Shown: piece after piece, positions 41,942 through 51,367 of the stretch
Numbering within the stretch: the stretch's first letter is position 1
Layout of the letters: each line of letters begins with the position of its first letter
From: Luteibacter sp. 9135
GTDB lineage: Bacteria; Pseudomonadota; Gammaproteobacteria; Xanthomonadales; Rhodanobacteraceae
DNA: 64,000 nt
Reading direction: 5' to 3'
Assembly (NCBI RefSeq): GCF_000745005.1
Contig: NZ_JQNB01000001.1
Location: 992,001 to 1,056,000, forward strand
The notes under the pieces: generated by a model
Databases searched by the model: none
Seen by the model: the letters and a program-made list of their open reading frames with translations, nothing else
What the model was told of the DNA's origin: nothing
Translations under genes and position numbers: made by a program

Positions 41942-42709
41942 ATGGAAATGACGATGAAGGCTACCTTGCTCAGCGATACCCGATTCGCCATGCGTATGGT
42001 GATCCTTATCCTTGTCACCCACGCCGTGAGCTATCTCACCCACGAATACGCGCATACAACGATGGCGTGGATGCTCGGCTACATGGCGAACCCCTTCGCG
42101 CTCGACTACGGCGGGCTCACACCGGCGAACCTCATCCTGCTGTCCGACGTCGGCGACAACGTGCCTTACGACGCCGTGTTCGCAAGCGGGCATGGGGCAG
42201 CCGCAGCGGCGATCGCCCTCGCTGGCCCTTTCATCGGCAATGCGCTGCTTTACGTGTGCCTGTACGCCGCATGCAGGCGTCGCGCGAGCGGGCGGATGGC
42301 TGCCGCCACGTTCTGGCTCTTGTTGATGTGCGCGGGTAATGTCTGGAGTTACGTACCCATTCGGGCACTGGCAACGCACGCGGACATTGCGCTGGCCGCA
42401 CGCGGGTTGCAGATCGGCAGACTGGCGTTGTTCCCCCTGTTGATGATTCCGTCGATGCTGCTGGTCGGACACTTCTTCGCGAAGGCCTGTCCGCTGTTCA
42501 TATGCAACATCGCGCAAGGCAATCAGGCACGAGCACTACTGATGATCGCGATGACGACGACGTGGTTCTTCGTGTTCTTTGGAGGCTTGGGCATGTCGGG
42601 AAGTTACGGCACGGCGGCGCAAGTCTTCTCTATCGTGTCGGAGATCGTGTTGCTTCCCATCGCCCTTGCATTCCTTTGGCATCGATACGTGGCTCACGTC
42701 GACGCCTGA
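41942..42709 (+). CDS. Polytopic membrane protein with HExxH motif
   Basis: About 255 residues, with six to seven hydrophobic segments. The first helix ends in the motif H34-E-Y-A-H38 (in S-Y-L-T-H-E-Y-A-H-T-T-M-A-W), and A-L-D-Y-G-G follows about 15 residues later. HExxH within a helix suggests an M50-like intramembrane zinc site, but no second canonical ligand (LDG/NxxPxxxxD) was recognised, so the protease assignment is weak. No family was recognised. ATG 41942 is one of two close starts (41954 is the other), with GGAAATG between. It may instead be a non-catalytic membrane protein. Confidence 0.55.
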   Translation: MEMTMKATLLSDTRFAMRMVILILVTHAVSYLTHEYAHTTMAWMLGYMANPFALDYGGLTPANLILLSDVGDNVPYDAVFASGHGAAAAAIALAGPFIGNALLYVCLYAACRRRASGRMAAATFWLLLMCAGNVWSYVPIRALATHADIALAARGLQIGRLALFPLLMIPSMLLVGHFFAKACPLFICNIAQGNQARALLMIAMTTTWFFVFFGGLGMSGSYGTAAQVFSIVSEIVLLPIALAFLWHRYVAHVDA

Positions 42710-43062
42710 TACGAAACGCCAGCAACATGCGAAGCCTCATTCCCGCACAGCCCGCATTCACGTCATTTTGACACCCGTGAGCGCGTTCCAGCCCATGCAG
42801 CTTCGGATGACGAAGCCGAGCAGCATCGAAAGATCGCTCGCCTCGACCCGGAATTTATGGTGTTTTCAGCGCGCCGCCCACCTGTGCTCAATTCCGCGCC
42901 ACTTAGATGAAAGTCCGAATTTCGTGCGGCATATGGCACAAAACAACGTGAACTACGTCTCACAAAGCCAACTGCGCAGTTAATGGAAATATCAAATCTG
43001 CCAGATTTGCATCAAGAAGCCCGCGGGAGTGCCGTCAGAGGGAGACACTTTCAGGACTGCTC
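42710..43062. other. Intergenic region ahead of the chemotaxis receptor gene
   Basis: About 350 bp without a credible gene. It contains the hairpin CAAATCT-GCC-AGATTTG (42993-43009), an AT-rich stretch around 42940-43000, and presumably the promoter of the downstream chemoreceptor gene, whose AGGGAGA-type ribosome site precedes 43063. Confidence 0.5.
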
Positions 43063-44769
43063 ATGACAATCAAACTCAAGATTACACTCGTCATGGCTTT
43101 TTCACTCTTCGTCGCATTGCTCCTGGGTGGTATCGGGCTGGCATCGCTGATGAGCATGAAAAGCCGCATAGCCACGCTCTACGACGATTCGATGGTTTCG
43201 ATCATGGACGCTACGCGGGTACGGGCTCGCACCTTCGAAATACGCCTTGCAATAAACCGGGCATTCATCCGCATGGATGCGCAGACCATTGCCGAGGCGG
43301 AAAAGAAGCTGGCCGACAGCACCGCGCTGATTGATGCGGCATGGAGCGATTACTACCCCGCCCACACGTCCAGTGATGAGGAAATCGCACTGGCAAAGCG
43401 TTTCCTTGCCCACCAGCAGACGGAAAGGCAGCTCACCGCCAAGGCACTTGCCGGGCTTAAGGTCAAAGACGAGGCTGGCGTGCGAGAGCTGCTGGTCGGA
43501 CCGCTCGGAGCAGCCTACGACGCGGAAACAGCCGACATCGACCAAATCGTCAAGGGAGAGAAGAAGCAGGCCACGGAGACCTACGAGGCCGCCGTTGTCG
43601 CCGTCCACCGCACTGCCGTGTTCATGTTCGCCGTGGCGTTCCTCGGGGTCATCCTCGTGGCCATCGTCGGCGTGAAGCTCACGCGGACCGTGATGCGCCC
43701 GCTGCTGCGCGCTCGCGAACTGGCCACGCGGATCAGTGAGGGCGAACTGGATCACCGGCTGCAAGTATCCGGCAAGGACGAGCTCAGCGACACGCTGCGT
43801 GCGCTGTCCGTCATGGACACGAAACTGTCGTCCATCGTCGCCGGCGTGCGTGAGAGTGCGTCCCAGGTAAACCAGGCCGCCCGCGATATCTCCGAAGGCA
43901 ACGACGACCTGTCCGCGCGTACGCAGGAACAGGCGTCGTCCCTGGAAGAAACGGCGGCCTCGATGGAAGAAATGGCCGCGGCGGTCAAGCAGAACGCCGA
44001 GAGTGCCGAAGTCGCCCGTACGATCTCGCGCGGACTTCGCGAAGACGCCCTGGCAGGCAGCGATGTGGCCGGTGACGCCGTGCAGGCGATGGAACAAATC
44101 ACCCAGGCCAGCCGGCAGATCGGCGAGATTGCCGTGTTGATCGATGAAATCGCCTTCCAGACCAACCTGCTGTCGCTCAATGCCGCGGTGGAAGCGGCAC
44201 GGGCCGGCGAGCAAGGCCGTGGTTTTGCGGTCGTTGCCTCGGAAGTACGTGCCCTGGCTCAGCGAAGCGCGGGGGCCGCAAAGGAAATCAAGGCGCTGAT
44301 CGGCAGCACCACCGAGCGAGTGGAAGCGGGTGCGGCGCTGGTCGGCAAGACCGGTGAAGCACTGACCAAGATCCAGGGGGGCGCATCGCGTGTCGCCGAG
44401 ATCGTCATGGAGATCGCCTCAGCATCGCAGCAGCAATCCGCAGGCGTGGAGCAGGTCAACCAGGCCGTGACCGACCTGGACGAGGTCACGCAGCAAAATG
44501 CGGCGCTGGTGGAGGAAGCCAGTGCAGCCAGCCGCCATTCGCTGGAACTGTCGGACGAATTGATTCGGCAGGTGGCGTTCTTCCGGATCGCCGGCACGGC
44601 ACAGGCCGGCAGCGACGCATCGATGGTATCGCCTGCACCAGCAAGCACGACCGTTGCCGCACCCGCACGCCCGGTTGCTGCCATCCCGGCCGCTGTGTCC
44701 GTGATCAAGTCCCCTGCACGGCAGCCCGTGCAGGCGAAGGACATGGAGTCGGCCTGGCGGGAGTTCTGA
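43063..44769 (+). CDS. Methyl-accepting chemotaxis receptor
   Basis: 568 residues. TM1 is near residues 8-30 and a periplasmic four-helix-bundle-like sensor region runs to about 185. TM2 lies about 185-208 and is followed by a HAMP domain. The cytoplasmic signalling hairpin contains the highly conserved tip [33 protein letters not shown]. The last seven residues are E-S-A-W-R-E-F. A terminal x-W-x-x-F fits a CheR/CheB-binding pentapeptide, implying it is a methylation-competent major-type receptor. Ligand unknown. It is a single-gene unit. Confidence 0.93.
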   Translation: MTIKLKITLVMAFSLFVALLLGGIGLASLMSMKSRIATLYDDSMVSIMDATRVRARTFEIRLAINRAFIRMDAQTIAEAEKKLADSTALIDAAWSDYYPAHTSSDEEIALAKRFLAHQQTERQLTAKALAGLKVKDEAGVRELLVGPLGAAYDAETADIDQIVKGEKKQATETYEAAVVAVHRTAVFMFAVAFLGVILVAIVGVKLTRTVMRPLLRARELATRISEGELDHRLQVSGKDELSDTLRALSVMDTKLSSIVAGVRESASQVNQAARDISEGNDDLSARTQEQASSLEETAASMEEMAAAVKQNAESAEVARTISRGLREDALAGSDVAGDAVQAMEQITQASRQIGEIAVLIDEIAFQTNLLSLNAAVEAARAGEQGRGFAVVASEVRALAQRSAGAAKEIKALIGSTTERVEAGAALVGKTGEALTKIQGGASRVAEIVMEIASASQQQSAGVEQVNQAVTDLDEVTQQNAALVEEASAASRHSLELSDELIRQVAFFRIAGTAQAGSDASMVSPAPASTTVAAPARPVAAIPAAVSVIKSPARQPVQAKDMESAWREF

Positions 44770-44826
44770 GTCAACCCGGCCGTCGGAACGAAACGGCGTC
44801 AGTCGAAGAAGATGCCGCGCGGTAAC

Positions 44827-46746
44827 TCAGACCCGCGGCATCAGCAACGCAGACAGGCGATCCGGCACGCCCGGCACACGACGCAGCGCCGGGTAGCGTG
44901 GTCCACCGTGATAATCGAGCGTGCCATGATGGATCTTGCCGTCTCGCTCGAAGTCGAACGAGACGGGCCGCCGCGCGGACGCGGCAAGGGCCGACGACAA
45001 CGCCTCCGCAGTGAACGGGGTGCCGTTCACCTGCGTGATGAGTACACCCGGTGCCATGCCGGCCTTGAACGCCGGGCCATCCCACACCACGCCACGGACC
45101 CGACCCTTGTCGTCCACCGACAAGCCGAGCGAGTAACCGAGGTTGGACACGCCCGATGCCGCTTCGTCTTCGACGAAGCTGGCCGAGGGTGTCGGCACGT
45201 AGACCAGCTCCCAGCCGAGGCCACGCAGGCCGTCCAGTACCCGGGAGTCCTTCGCGTGCAAGCGCTCGTCGAGGAAGGCGTTCCAGTCGATCGACGCCTG
45301 CCGCGCAAGCGCCGTGCAGACATCGTCCAGCGTGTAAGTGGACACGCCCGTGCCGTTATCCGTCACGGCGAAGAAATCTCGAGCGAAGTCATCCATGCCC
45401 TTTTCGCCATGCGTGGCCTCTTGCAGGCGCGCCTGCACATCGAGCCATAGCAGCACGCCCTCGGCATAGTAGTCCTTGCGCCGCTGCCACTCCGGCCAAA
45501 CGGTGGTGCGACCGCTGACGTACAACGGATCGTTGGTCGTGTCCTGCAGGTCCTTCCATGCCCTACCGACGCGTGCATCGACCGAAGCGGCGTCCAGTGC
45601 CAGCGCATCTCGCGTCTGCTGCAGCGTCCGCATGCCGCTGCGTGCGGCCAGCACACGACCCCAGAACTCCGTCTGCCCTTCGTAGACCCAGAGCAGGCTG
45701 TTGCGCGTGGGCACGTTAGGCGTTGCCGTCCACGCGTCCGCCGGCTGCCGCCAGCGGCCGTTCCAGGCATGCACGTGCTCGTGCGCGATGAGATCCCGGT
45801 TGTTGAGTTGGGCTGCGGGTTGACGCAGATAGTTCGCGGGCAGGTAGATCTCCGCGGACGCGGCATGCTCGATGCCTCCCACCGGGAACACATCGTCCAG
45901 CACCACCAGGCCATCGAAGTGCCCATACGGTGCCCGCCCGAACACCGCCGAGGTCTCACGTATCAGCCGCTTCAACGCGGCTTCGTCGTCCGCGGCGAGG
46001 GCAAGATCGGCCGGGTCCATCGACATCAGGTCCAACTGGACGGTCGGACTACCCGTCGTCAGCGGCACGCGGCGAAGGTAGCGTGCCGCGAACACCGGTG
46101 CATCCAGCAGCGTCGCCATGGACACCGGCGCGAACTCGACATCGCCACCGTGCTGTGACCGCAACGGCAACGCCGACGCGATCTGCAAACCATCCGGCAC
46201 GGCGAGGGTGGGCCGTACCGGAATGTTCCTGGCGAACCAGCCGGCCGGATAGACCATCAGGCGCTGCCACGCGATGTCGACCAGATCGTCGCGCAGCAGC
46301 GCGTCGTCGACCCGGGTGATGTACTGGAAGTCCACATCGAGATGCTGGGCACCGGGCGGAACGACGACATGGAAGGCATGCATGTCGACGCTGTCGCGCA
46401 CCCAGTCGAGGGGATGTCCATCCGCCTCGATCGTGAGGCCGGCCACGCTCGCCGCCGAGATCGTGCGCGCATGGCTGGAAAGCTCCCACTCCGGATAGAG
46501 CAGGGTGACTGCGCCAGTGGCCTGGACCGGAATGACCTCATGCACGCGGAAGACCTTGTGCGCCGTGTCACGCGCATCCACGGACACGTCGATCTGTCCC
46601 TTGAACGCATGGTCGACGGGCAGAGGGATGGTGGAAAGAGGCTTCGCGGGCATGGCATGGAGGCCTGCGGACATCGCGAGCATCGGCAAGCCGGCCGCCC
46701 AGCCCAACCTTGCGCGTCGCGCCGATTCGAGTAAGGCGTGCTGCAT
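44827..46746 (-). CDS. M61 family metallopeptidase, exported
   Basis: 639 residues, a signal peptide of about 34 residues, then the glycyl aminopeptidase-type M61 domain. The zinc site is H322-E-H-V-H326 (A-H-E-H-V-H-A-W-N-G-R-W), with the third ligand glutamate expected in W-V-Y-E-G-Q-T-E-F downstream. A C-terminal PDZ domain (about residues 540-625, including F-K-A-G-M-A-P-G-V-L-I-T-Q-V-N-G) matches the typical M61 architecture. It would cleave N-terminal Gly/Ala from peptides in the periplasm. Start ATG 46746; an alternative start at M22 would also preserve the signal. Confidence 0.9.
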   Translation of the reverse strand: MQHALLESARRARLGWAAGLPMLAMSAGLHAMPAKPLSTIPLPVDHAFKGQIDVSVDARDTAHKVFRVHEVIPVQATGAVTLLYPEWELSSHARTISAASVAGLTIEADGHPLDWVRDSVDMHAFHVVVPPGAQHLDVDFQYITRVDDALLRDDLVDIAWQRLMVYPAGWFARNIPVRPTLAVPDGLQIASALPLRSQHGGDVEFAPVSMATLLDAPVFAARYLRRVPLTTGSPTVQLDLMSMDPADLALAADDEAALKRLIRETSAVFGRAPYGHFDGLVVLDDVFPVGGIEHAASAEIYLPANYLRQPAAQLNNRDLIAHEHVHAWNGRWRQPADAWTATPNVPTRNSLLWVYEGQTEFWGRVLAARSGMRTLQQTRDALALDAASVDARVGRAWKDLQDTTNDPLYVSGRTTVWPEWQRRKDYYAEGVLLWLDVQARLQEATHGEKGMDDFARDFFAVTDNGTGVSTYTLDDVCTALARQASIDWNAFLDERLHAKDSRVLDGLRGLGWELVYVPTPSASFVEDEAASGVSNLGYSLGLSVDDKGRVRGVVWDGPAFKAGMAPGVLITQVNGTPFTAEALSSALAASARRPVSFDFERDGKIHHGTLDYHGGPRYPALRRVPGVPDRLSALLMPRV

Positions 46747-46807
46747 TACCGGGTAGCCGGCACCGCGACGCGCGCGCCTTCACGCCTGTCGGTGGGAGGG
46801 AACAACC

Positions 46808-47572
46808 TCATGACGTCGTCCCCTGGTTCCGTTGGATCGGCAGGGCACCGAAGGACTGGCTTACCGGCATCAGTTCAATGGCGTTGATATTGACGTGCGC
46901 GGGCAACGTCGCCGACCAGAACACGGCCTCGGCGACATCGTCCGGCGTCAGCGGCAGGGTTCCGTCGTAGACGGCGGCGGCACGCGCCTCGTCGCCACCG
47001 AAGCGAACGACCGAGAACTCCGACCCTCCGGCAAGGCCCGGTTCGATGTCGGTCACGCGTATGCCCGTGCCCGCCAGGTCGGCGCGCAGATTGAGCGAGA
47101 ACTGCCGGACGAACGCCTTGGTCGCGCCGTAGACGTTACCGCCGGGATACGGGTACGTCGCCGCGATGGAACCGATGTTGATGACGTGTCCGCGGCGACG
47201 CGCCACCATGCCCGGAAGGATGGCGCGCGTGACGTACATGAGGCCCTTGACGTTGGTATCGACCATCGTCTCCCAGTCATCGGGATCCGCGGCATGCGCA
47301 GGCTCGAGTCCCAGCGCCAGGCCGGCGTTGTTCACCAGCAGGTCGATAGACGCAAGCTCGGCAGGCAGGCTGGACAACGCCGCATCCACGGCCGTCCTGT
47401 CACGCACGTCCATCTGCAAGGGGTGGACCCGTTCCCGGCCCAGCTCGTCGGCAAGGGCATCGAGCCGGTCACGGCGCCGGCCCGCGGCGATCACCCGGTG
47501 GCCGGCGGACGCGAAGCGGCGCGCCATGGCGGCGCCAAACCCGGCGGTAGCGCCGGTCACGAGAACAATCAT
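46808..47572 (-). CDS. ydfG: NADP-dependent 3-hydroxy acid dehydrogenase YdfG
   Basis: 254 residues, colinear with Escherichia YdfG. It starts M-I-V-L-V-T-G-A-T-A-G-F-G, NNAG is in L-L-V-N-N-A-G-L-A-L-G, catalytic Ser is at N-I-G-S-I-A, YxxxK is Y-G-A-T-K, and the C-terminal block is L-P-A-H-V-N-I-N-A-I-E-L-M-P-V. It oxidises serine, threonine and 3-hydroxy acids with NADP; in E. coli it also reduces malonic semialdehyde. It is single here, with a gap of 78 bp to the next gene, and is followed leftward by the M61 peptidase gene. Confidence 0.88.
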   Translation of the reverse strand: MIVLVTGATAGFGAAMARRFASAGHRVIAAGRRRDRLDALADELGRERVHPLQMDVRDRTAVDAALSSLPAELASIDLLVNNAGLALGLEPAHAADPDDWETMVDTNVKGLMYVTRAILPGMVARRRGHVINIGSIAATYPYPGGNVYGATKAFVRQFSLNLRADLAGTGIRVTDIEPGLAGGSEFSVVRFGGDEARAAAVYDGTLPLTPDDVAEAVFWSATLPAHVNINAIELMPVSQSFGALPIQRNQGTTS

Positions 47573-47650
47573 TGGAGTATCCAGGATGTGGAATGACTCC
47601 CCGCATTATGCCGGGACGATGCCTCGCCACGCATCCGCCACCCTCGTCCC

Positions 47651-49324
47651 TTATCGGTTGAGCAGTGCCGATATTTCCGTCGCCGAGTCGGACGACTTCT
47701 TCGCCAGCTGCCGCACTTCGGAGGCGACGACGGCGAACCCGCGTCCCGACTCACCCGCATGTGCCGCCTCGATGGTCGCATTCAAGGAGAGGATATGCGT
47801 TTGCAGGGCGATAGCGTTGATCACATCGACTGCGGTGCGCACGCGCTCCAGCGTCGTGCGCTGACCGGTTACGTCGGTGGCATAGAGAATCAGTTTGGCG
47901 AACGTTCCGTCGATGGCGAAGATCGGATTGATGGTGGCCTGGAGCCACAGGTAGCGGTCGGCGACATGCACCGCCAGTTCCGTGGAGATCGATTCGCCGG
48001 CGATCAGACGCGTCCGACCCTCGCCATCCATGACCGCCCGGAAGATCGATGCCAGTGCCGCGCCCGCCTGGTCTGCCGTGTCCATGCCCAGGACGCCGAG
48101 CATCGTCGGACTGACGTCGAGCACCGTGCCGTCAGGCAACCAGTTGGCCGTGGCCGTGGATTTCCATATGGCGGCAAGGCGGGTTTCGTCTTCCTGCGCA
48201 CGAAGCCGTGTCTCGGTGACGTTGGCCTGCACCGAAATGAACTTGCGCAGTTGCCCATCGGCGCTGAAGATCGGATTGATCGACAGGGATATCCAGTACG
48301 GCGTACCGTCCTTCGCGTAGTTGAGGATCTCTTCGTAGAACGGCTCACGCGCTTCCAGCTTGGCGCGGATACGACCGATCGTCACGGGGTCGGAATGCTT
48401 ACCCTGAAGCAGTGGCCCGGGCTTCTTACCGATCACGTCCAGGAACGCATGGCCCGATAGCTTGGTGAAACCGCTGTTGACGTATTCGATCCGGCCATCC
48501 GGCCCGGTGATGATGACCGAGTTGTCGGTGCCGTTCGCCACTAGCGACAGTACCTCGAAGCTCTGCCGCTGGGTCACCTGCGCGGTGATGTCGGTGGCGA
48601 ACTTGACCACGCGAACCGGCACACCATTCAAGCCCAGCACGGGCGTATACGTGGCCTGGATCCACACGTGCTTTCCCGTCTTGTGCACGCGCTTGAATTC
48701 CGCGACCTGGAACTCGCCCTGGCGCAGACGATCCCAGAAGGCGAGGTAGGCAGGACTGTCGTGCTCCTGCGGATCGACGAACAGGCGATGATGCTTGCCC
48801 ACCACCTCGTCCAGGTCGTAACCGAGCGCGTCGAGGAAGTTGGCGTTGGCGGTGAGGATGGTGCCGTCCATCGTGAATTCGATCACCGCCTGCGATCGAC
48901 CGATGGCGGTGATCTGGCTTTCACGGTGAAGGTCCATCAGCTTTCGCTGCGTGGTGTCCTGCGCGATCTTCACCACGGACACCGCGTTGCCTTTCTCGTC
49001 CAGCACCGGGTTGTAGGTGGCTTGGAGCCAGACCACATCGCCCCGCTTGGTCAGACGCGGAAACTCGGCCGCCTGGAATTCACCTCGCCGCAGGCTGTCC
49101 CAGAAGGCCGCGTACTCGGCGCTCTGCGCCATCTCCGCCGCAATGAACATCGAGTGATGTTTGCCCTCGATCTCGGATGCGGCATAGCCCATGAGGTCGC
49201 AAAAACGTGCGTTCGCAGCAAGGATAGTGCCGTGCACGTCGAACTCGATGGCGGCCTGGGAGCGAAAAAGGGCCTCGAGCTTGCGGCCAGCGTCGGACTT
49301 GAAGCGTACGAAGGGATTCCACAC
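47651..49324 (-). CDS. Multi-PAS soluble chemotaxis-type receptor with shortened signalling domain
   Basis: 557 residues with no transmembrane segment, hence cytosolic (Aer-2/soluble MCP type). Four PAS domains in tandem are seen, each with the repeated N-A-x-F-x-x-x-x-G-Y-x-x-x-E-x-x-G-K-H-H pattern, at about residues 10-130, 135-255, 260-375 and 385-485. The signalling hairpin follows at about 490-557, including [30 protein letters not shown]. It ends right after the tip and descending helix (S-A-L-L-N-R), so the receptor has only the hairpin core and no adaptation arms. Each PAS could bind haem or flavin; no cofactor is assigned. Confidence 0.85.
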   Translation of the reverse strand: MWNPFVRFKSDAGRKLEALFRSQAAIEFDVHGTILAANARFCDLMGYAASEIEGKHHSMFIAAEMAQSAEYAAFWDSLRRGEFQAAEFPRLTKRGDVVWLQATYNPVLDEKGNAVSVVKIAQDTTQRKLMDLHRESQITAIGRSQAVIEFTMDGTILTANANFLDALGYDLDEVVGKHHRLFVDPQEHDSPAYLAFWDRLRQGEFQVAEFKRVHKTGKHVWIQATYTPVLGLNGVPVRVVKFATDITAQVTQRQSFEVLSLVANGTDNSVIITGPDGRIEYVNSGFTKLSGHAFLDVIGKKPGPLLQGKHSDPVTIGRIRAKLEAREPFYEEILNYAKDGTPYWISLSINPIFSADGQLRKFISVQANVTETRLRAQEDETRLAAIWKSTATANWLPDGTVLDVSPTMLGVLGMDTADQAGAALASIFRAVMDGEGRTRLIAGESISTELAVHVADRYLWLQATINPIFAIDGTFAKLILYATDVTGQRTTLERVRTAVDVINAIALQTHILSLNATIEAAHAGESGRGFAVVASEVRQLAKKSSDSATEISALLNR

Positions 49325-49611
49325 GGCGATGCCTTGGTCGGTATCTTTCGATAGAGCCGGGTATCAAGCCAGAACCATGCCATGCAACGAGACGGCGTTG
49401 CGGCGCGCTTTGGTTCACAGGAATGCCCTTACCTCGAGTACCGATATGACCTGAATTGGCATATTCGTCGAATAAAGGGCGAAGGGTAAGTCTGCGGACA
49501 TACCGCAGGAACTTACGTCATGTCGACGACTAGGTGAGGCGCCTGAAGCCTGGAGACCGCTGGCATACTCGACGCCCCCTGGCTTCGTGCCGCTCGAGCA
49601 GAGAACGATCG

Positions 49612-50739
49612 ATGTCGATAAAGCCCACCAAAGATATTCTCATCGCGGGCGGGGGTATTGCCGGCCTCGCGGCGTGGCGCGCACTGGAGCAGCACGGCGT
49701 GCGCTCGACAGTCATCGAGCGCCGGATGCAGTCGGTGGATGGTGGCCTCGCCATCAATCTGCCGGGTAATGCCATCGCGGCGCTTGCCCGGCTGGGGCTG
49801 GGCGAGGGCATCGGTCGGATCGGCCACCCGGTGCGTCGGCGGGAATACCGTGCCGAGGACGATCGCCTGCTGGCCGCCATTGATGAGGACGCCTTCTGGG
49901 GCGAGGCGATGCGTCCCCGCGCGGTGCGCCGAGCCGATCTCGTGGCCTTGCTGGGAGAAGGGATGCCGAGCGACCGTGGCCGTTTCGGCAGCGCCGTCAC
50001 CGCGATCACGCAGGACGCGGACGCTGTCCACGTGCAACTGGCCACAGGTGAGACGCTGTCCGGACGCCTCTTGATCGGCGCGGATGGCGTTCATTCCACG
50101 GTGCGCGAATCGATCATGGGTAACTCCGAAAGCCAGTCGGCGCGCATCGCCTCGGCCAGCTGGCGTTTCATGGCGCCGAACCCGGGTATCGATGGATGGA
50201 CGTTCTGGACAGGCAGGCACGGAATGATCCTCTTGCTGCCCGTCGACGACGTGACCGTATACGGCTGGGTAACCGTCAGCGAAGCCGACACGGCAGCCGA
50301 CGACCATGAACACCTTCGACGCACGTTCGCCCGTTTTCCGGAGCGGGCGCGCAAGCCTCTCGACTGGGCGCTGTCGCATCCCGAGCATCTGCATCATTCG
50401 CCGCTCGAGGAAGTGCATGAGAGCCGCTGGCACGAAGGCCGGGTGATGCTCATCGGTGACGCCGCGCATGCGACGGCACCGGTCTGGGCACAGGGCGCGG
50501 CATTGGCCATGGAAGACAGCCTTGCGCTTGCCGCACTCGTTGCGGATGTGGACGATCCAGCGAGCATCGGCGACCGCTTTCGCCAGCAGCGGATGCAGCG
50601 CGTCGCACATGTGAAGGCGATGACCGATCGGTTGTCCAAGGCGGCGGGACTTCCTTATGCGATTCGCCGCCTGACCATGCCGTTCATCGTGCCGCGCAGT
50701 TACCGGGCCACGTATGGGCCGCTCAGGGATAGCCAGTAA
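49612..50739 (+). CDS. FAD-dependent monooxygenase (UbiH/salicylate-hydroxylase type)
   Basis: 375 residues. The FAD Rossmann motif is I-A-G-G-G-I-A-G-L-A-A-W, the DG motif G-A-D-G-V-H-S-T-V-R, and the GD motif L-I-G-D-A-A-H-A-T-A-P-V-W-A-Q-G-A. The C-terminus ends R-P-S/P-L-R. It uses NAD(P)H to hydroxylate an aromatic substrate. ATG 49612 is preferred over 49534 because the FAD motif then begins at residue 10 and GAGA lies nine bases upstream. It is shorter than the other monooxygenase here and lacks its C-terminal thioredoxin-like region. A VOC gene follows 50 bp later. Confidence 0.88.
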   Translation: MSIKPTKDILIAGGGIAGLAAWRALEQHGVRSTVIERRMQSVDGGLAINLPGNAIAALARLGLGEGIGRIGHPVRRREYRAEDDRLLAAIDEDAFWGEAMRPRAVRRADLVALLGEGMPSDRGRFGSAVTAITQDADAVHVQLATGETLSGRLLIGADGVHSTVRESIMGNSESQSARIASASWRFMAPNPGIDGWTFWTGRHGMILLLPVDDVTVYGWVTVSEADTAADDHEHLRRTFARFPERARKPLDWALSHPEHLHHSPLEEVHESRWHEGRVMLIGDAAHATAPVWAQGAALAMEDSLALAALVADVDDPASIGDRFRQQRMQRVAHVKAMTDRLSKAAGLPYAIRRLTMPFIVPRSYRATYGPLRDSQ

Positions 50740-50789
50740 CATCGCTTTCATCGCCCTTGCTGGGCAGCCACATACAGGAGCACCGCAGC

Positions 50790-51170
50790 ATGATCGATCA
50801 CCTGGACCACATCGTCCTTACCTGCACCGACCCGGAGGCAACGACACATTTCTACGTCGACGTCTTGCGGATGAAGAAGGAAACGTTCCGCGGCGATCGC
50901 GTGGCGTTCCTGTTCGGAAATCAGAAGATCAACCTGCACGTGAAAGGCCATGAGTTCGAGCCCAAAGCCCATTTACCCGTCCCGGGCGCGTTGGACTTGT
51001 GCTTCATGGCCAGCATCCCGCTCGATGAGGTCATCGCCCACCTGGACGCATTGAAGTGGCCGATCGTCGAAGGCCCGGTCGAGCGGACCGGGGCGACGCA
51101 GAAGATCCGGTCCATCTACGTCCGTGATCCGGACCTCAACCTCATTGAGATTTCGGAACCGATCGCCTAG
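50790..51170 (+). CDS. VOC/glyoxalase superfamily protein
   Basis: 126 residues of the VOC fold. It begins H-L-D-H-I-V-L-T-C-T-D with the metal-ligand His, then the F-Y-V-D-V-L-R-M segment. The other metal-site positions are in I-N-L-H-V (His) and L-N-L-I-E-I-S-E-P (Glu). This resembles glyoxalase/fosfomycin-resistance or dioxygenase-type VOC proteins; the reaction is unknown. GGAG stands 9 bases before ATG 50790. It follows the FAD monooxygenase gene and could be co-transcribed with it. Downstream lies the degenerate 3' end that marks the insertion boundary. Confidence 0.85.
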   Translation: MIDHLDHIVLTCTDPEATTHFYVDVLRMKKETFRGDRVAFLFGNQKINLHVKGHEFEPKAHLPVPGALDLCFMASIPLDEVIAHLDALKWPIVEGPVERTGATQKIRSIYVRDPDLNLIEISEPIA

Positions 51171-51230
51171 ATGCTGCCGATGCCATCAAAACCACGCCCC
51201 CCTGCGGTGAGGCAATTCTAGGCGGGCCAA

Positions 51231-51303
51231 ACGCCGACGTATCGAACACCGTATCCCAAGCCCGCTCCAACCCCGCCTTCCACGTCGCCACCTACACCCG
51301 CTT
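51231..51303 (-). pseudogene. Degenerate 3'-end remnant of the PA0069-type radical SAM gene
   Basis: The 73 bp match 54608-54680 with six substitutions by direct alignment (from ACGCCGACGTAT to CACCCGCTT). In the frame of the radical SAM gene it reads K-R-V-stop-V-A-T-W-K-A-G-L-E-R-A-W-D-T-V-F-D-T-S-A, versus the intact K-R-V-Q-V-A-T-R-K-A-G-L. Colinearity at equal spacing seems to extend left to about 51202 with lower identity. It is a nonfunctional gene end separated from the real gene by the SIR2 insertion. Confidence 0.8.
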
Positions 51304-51332
51304 GCTAGTTGTGTTCAAACCAGCTCACCGCC

Positions 51333-51347
51333 TCTAACAATGTTAGA
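51333..51347. repeat. Perfect short palindrome at the islet left edge
   Basis: TCTAACA-A-TGTTAGA is a perfect 7-bp inverted repeat around one base. It lies 20 bp downstream of the SIR2 stop (51368 on the minus strand). It may be a weak transcript-end hairpin or a recombination trace. Confidence 0.6.
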
Positions 51348-51367
51348 TTAGACCCTTAGCGGAGATC

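Noticed and set aside
44811-44842. GATGCCGCG/CGCGGCATC hairpin between the chemoreceptor and M61 genes
   Set aside because: Half of it lies inside the M61 coding end, where Arg/Gly codons explain the pairing. No T-tract follows, so it was not called a terminator.
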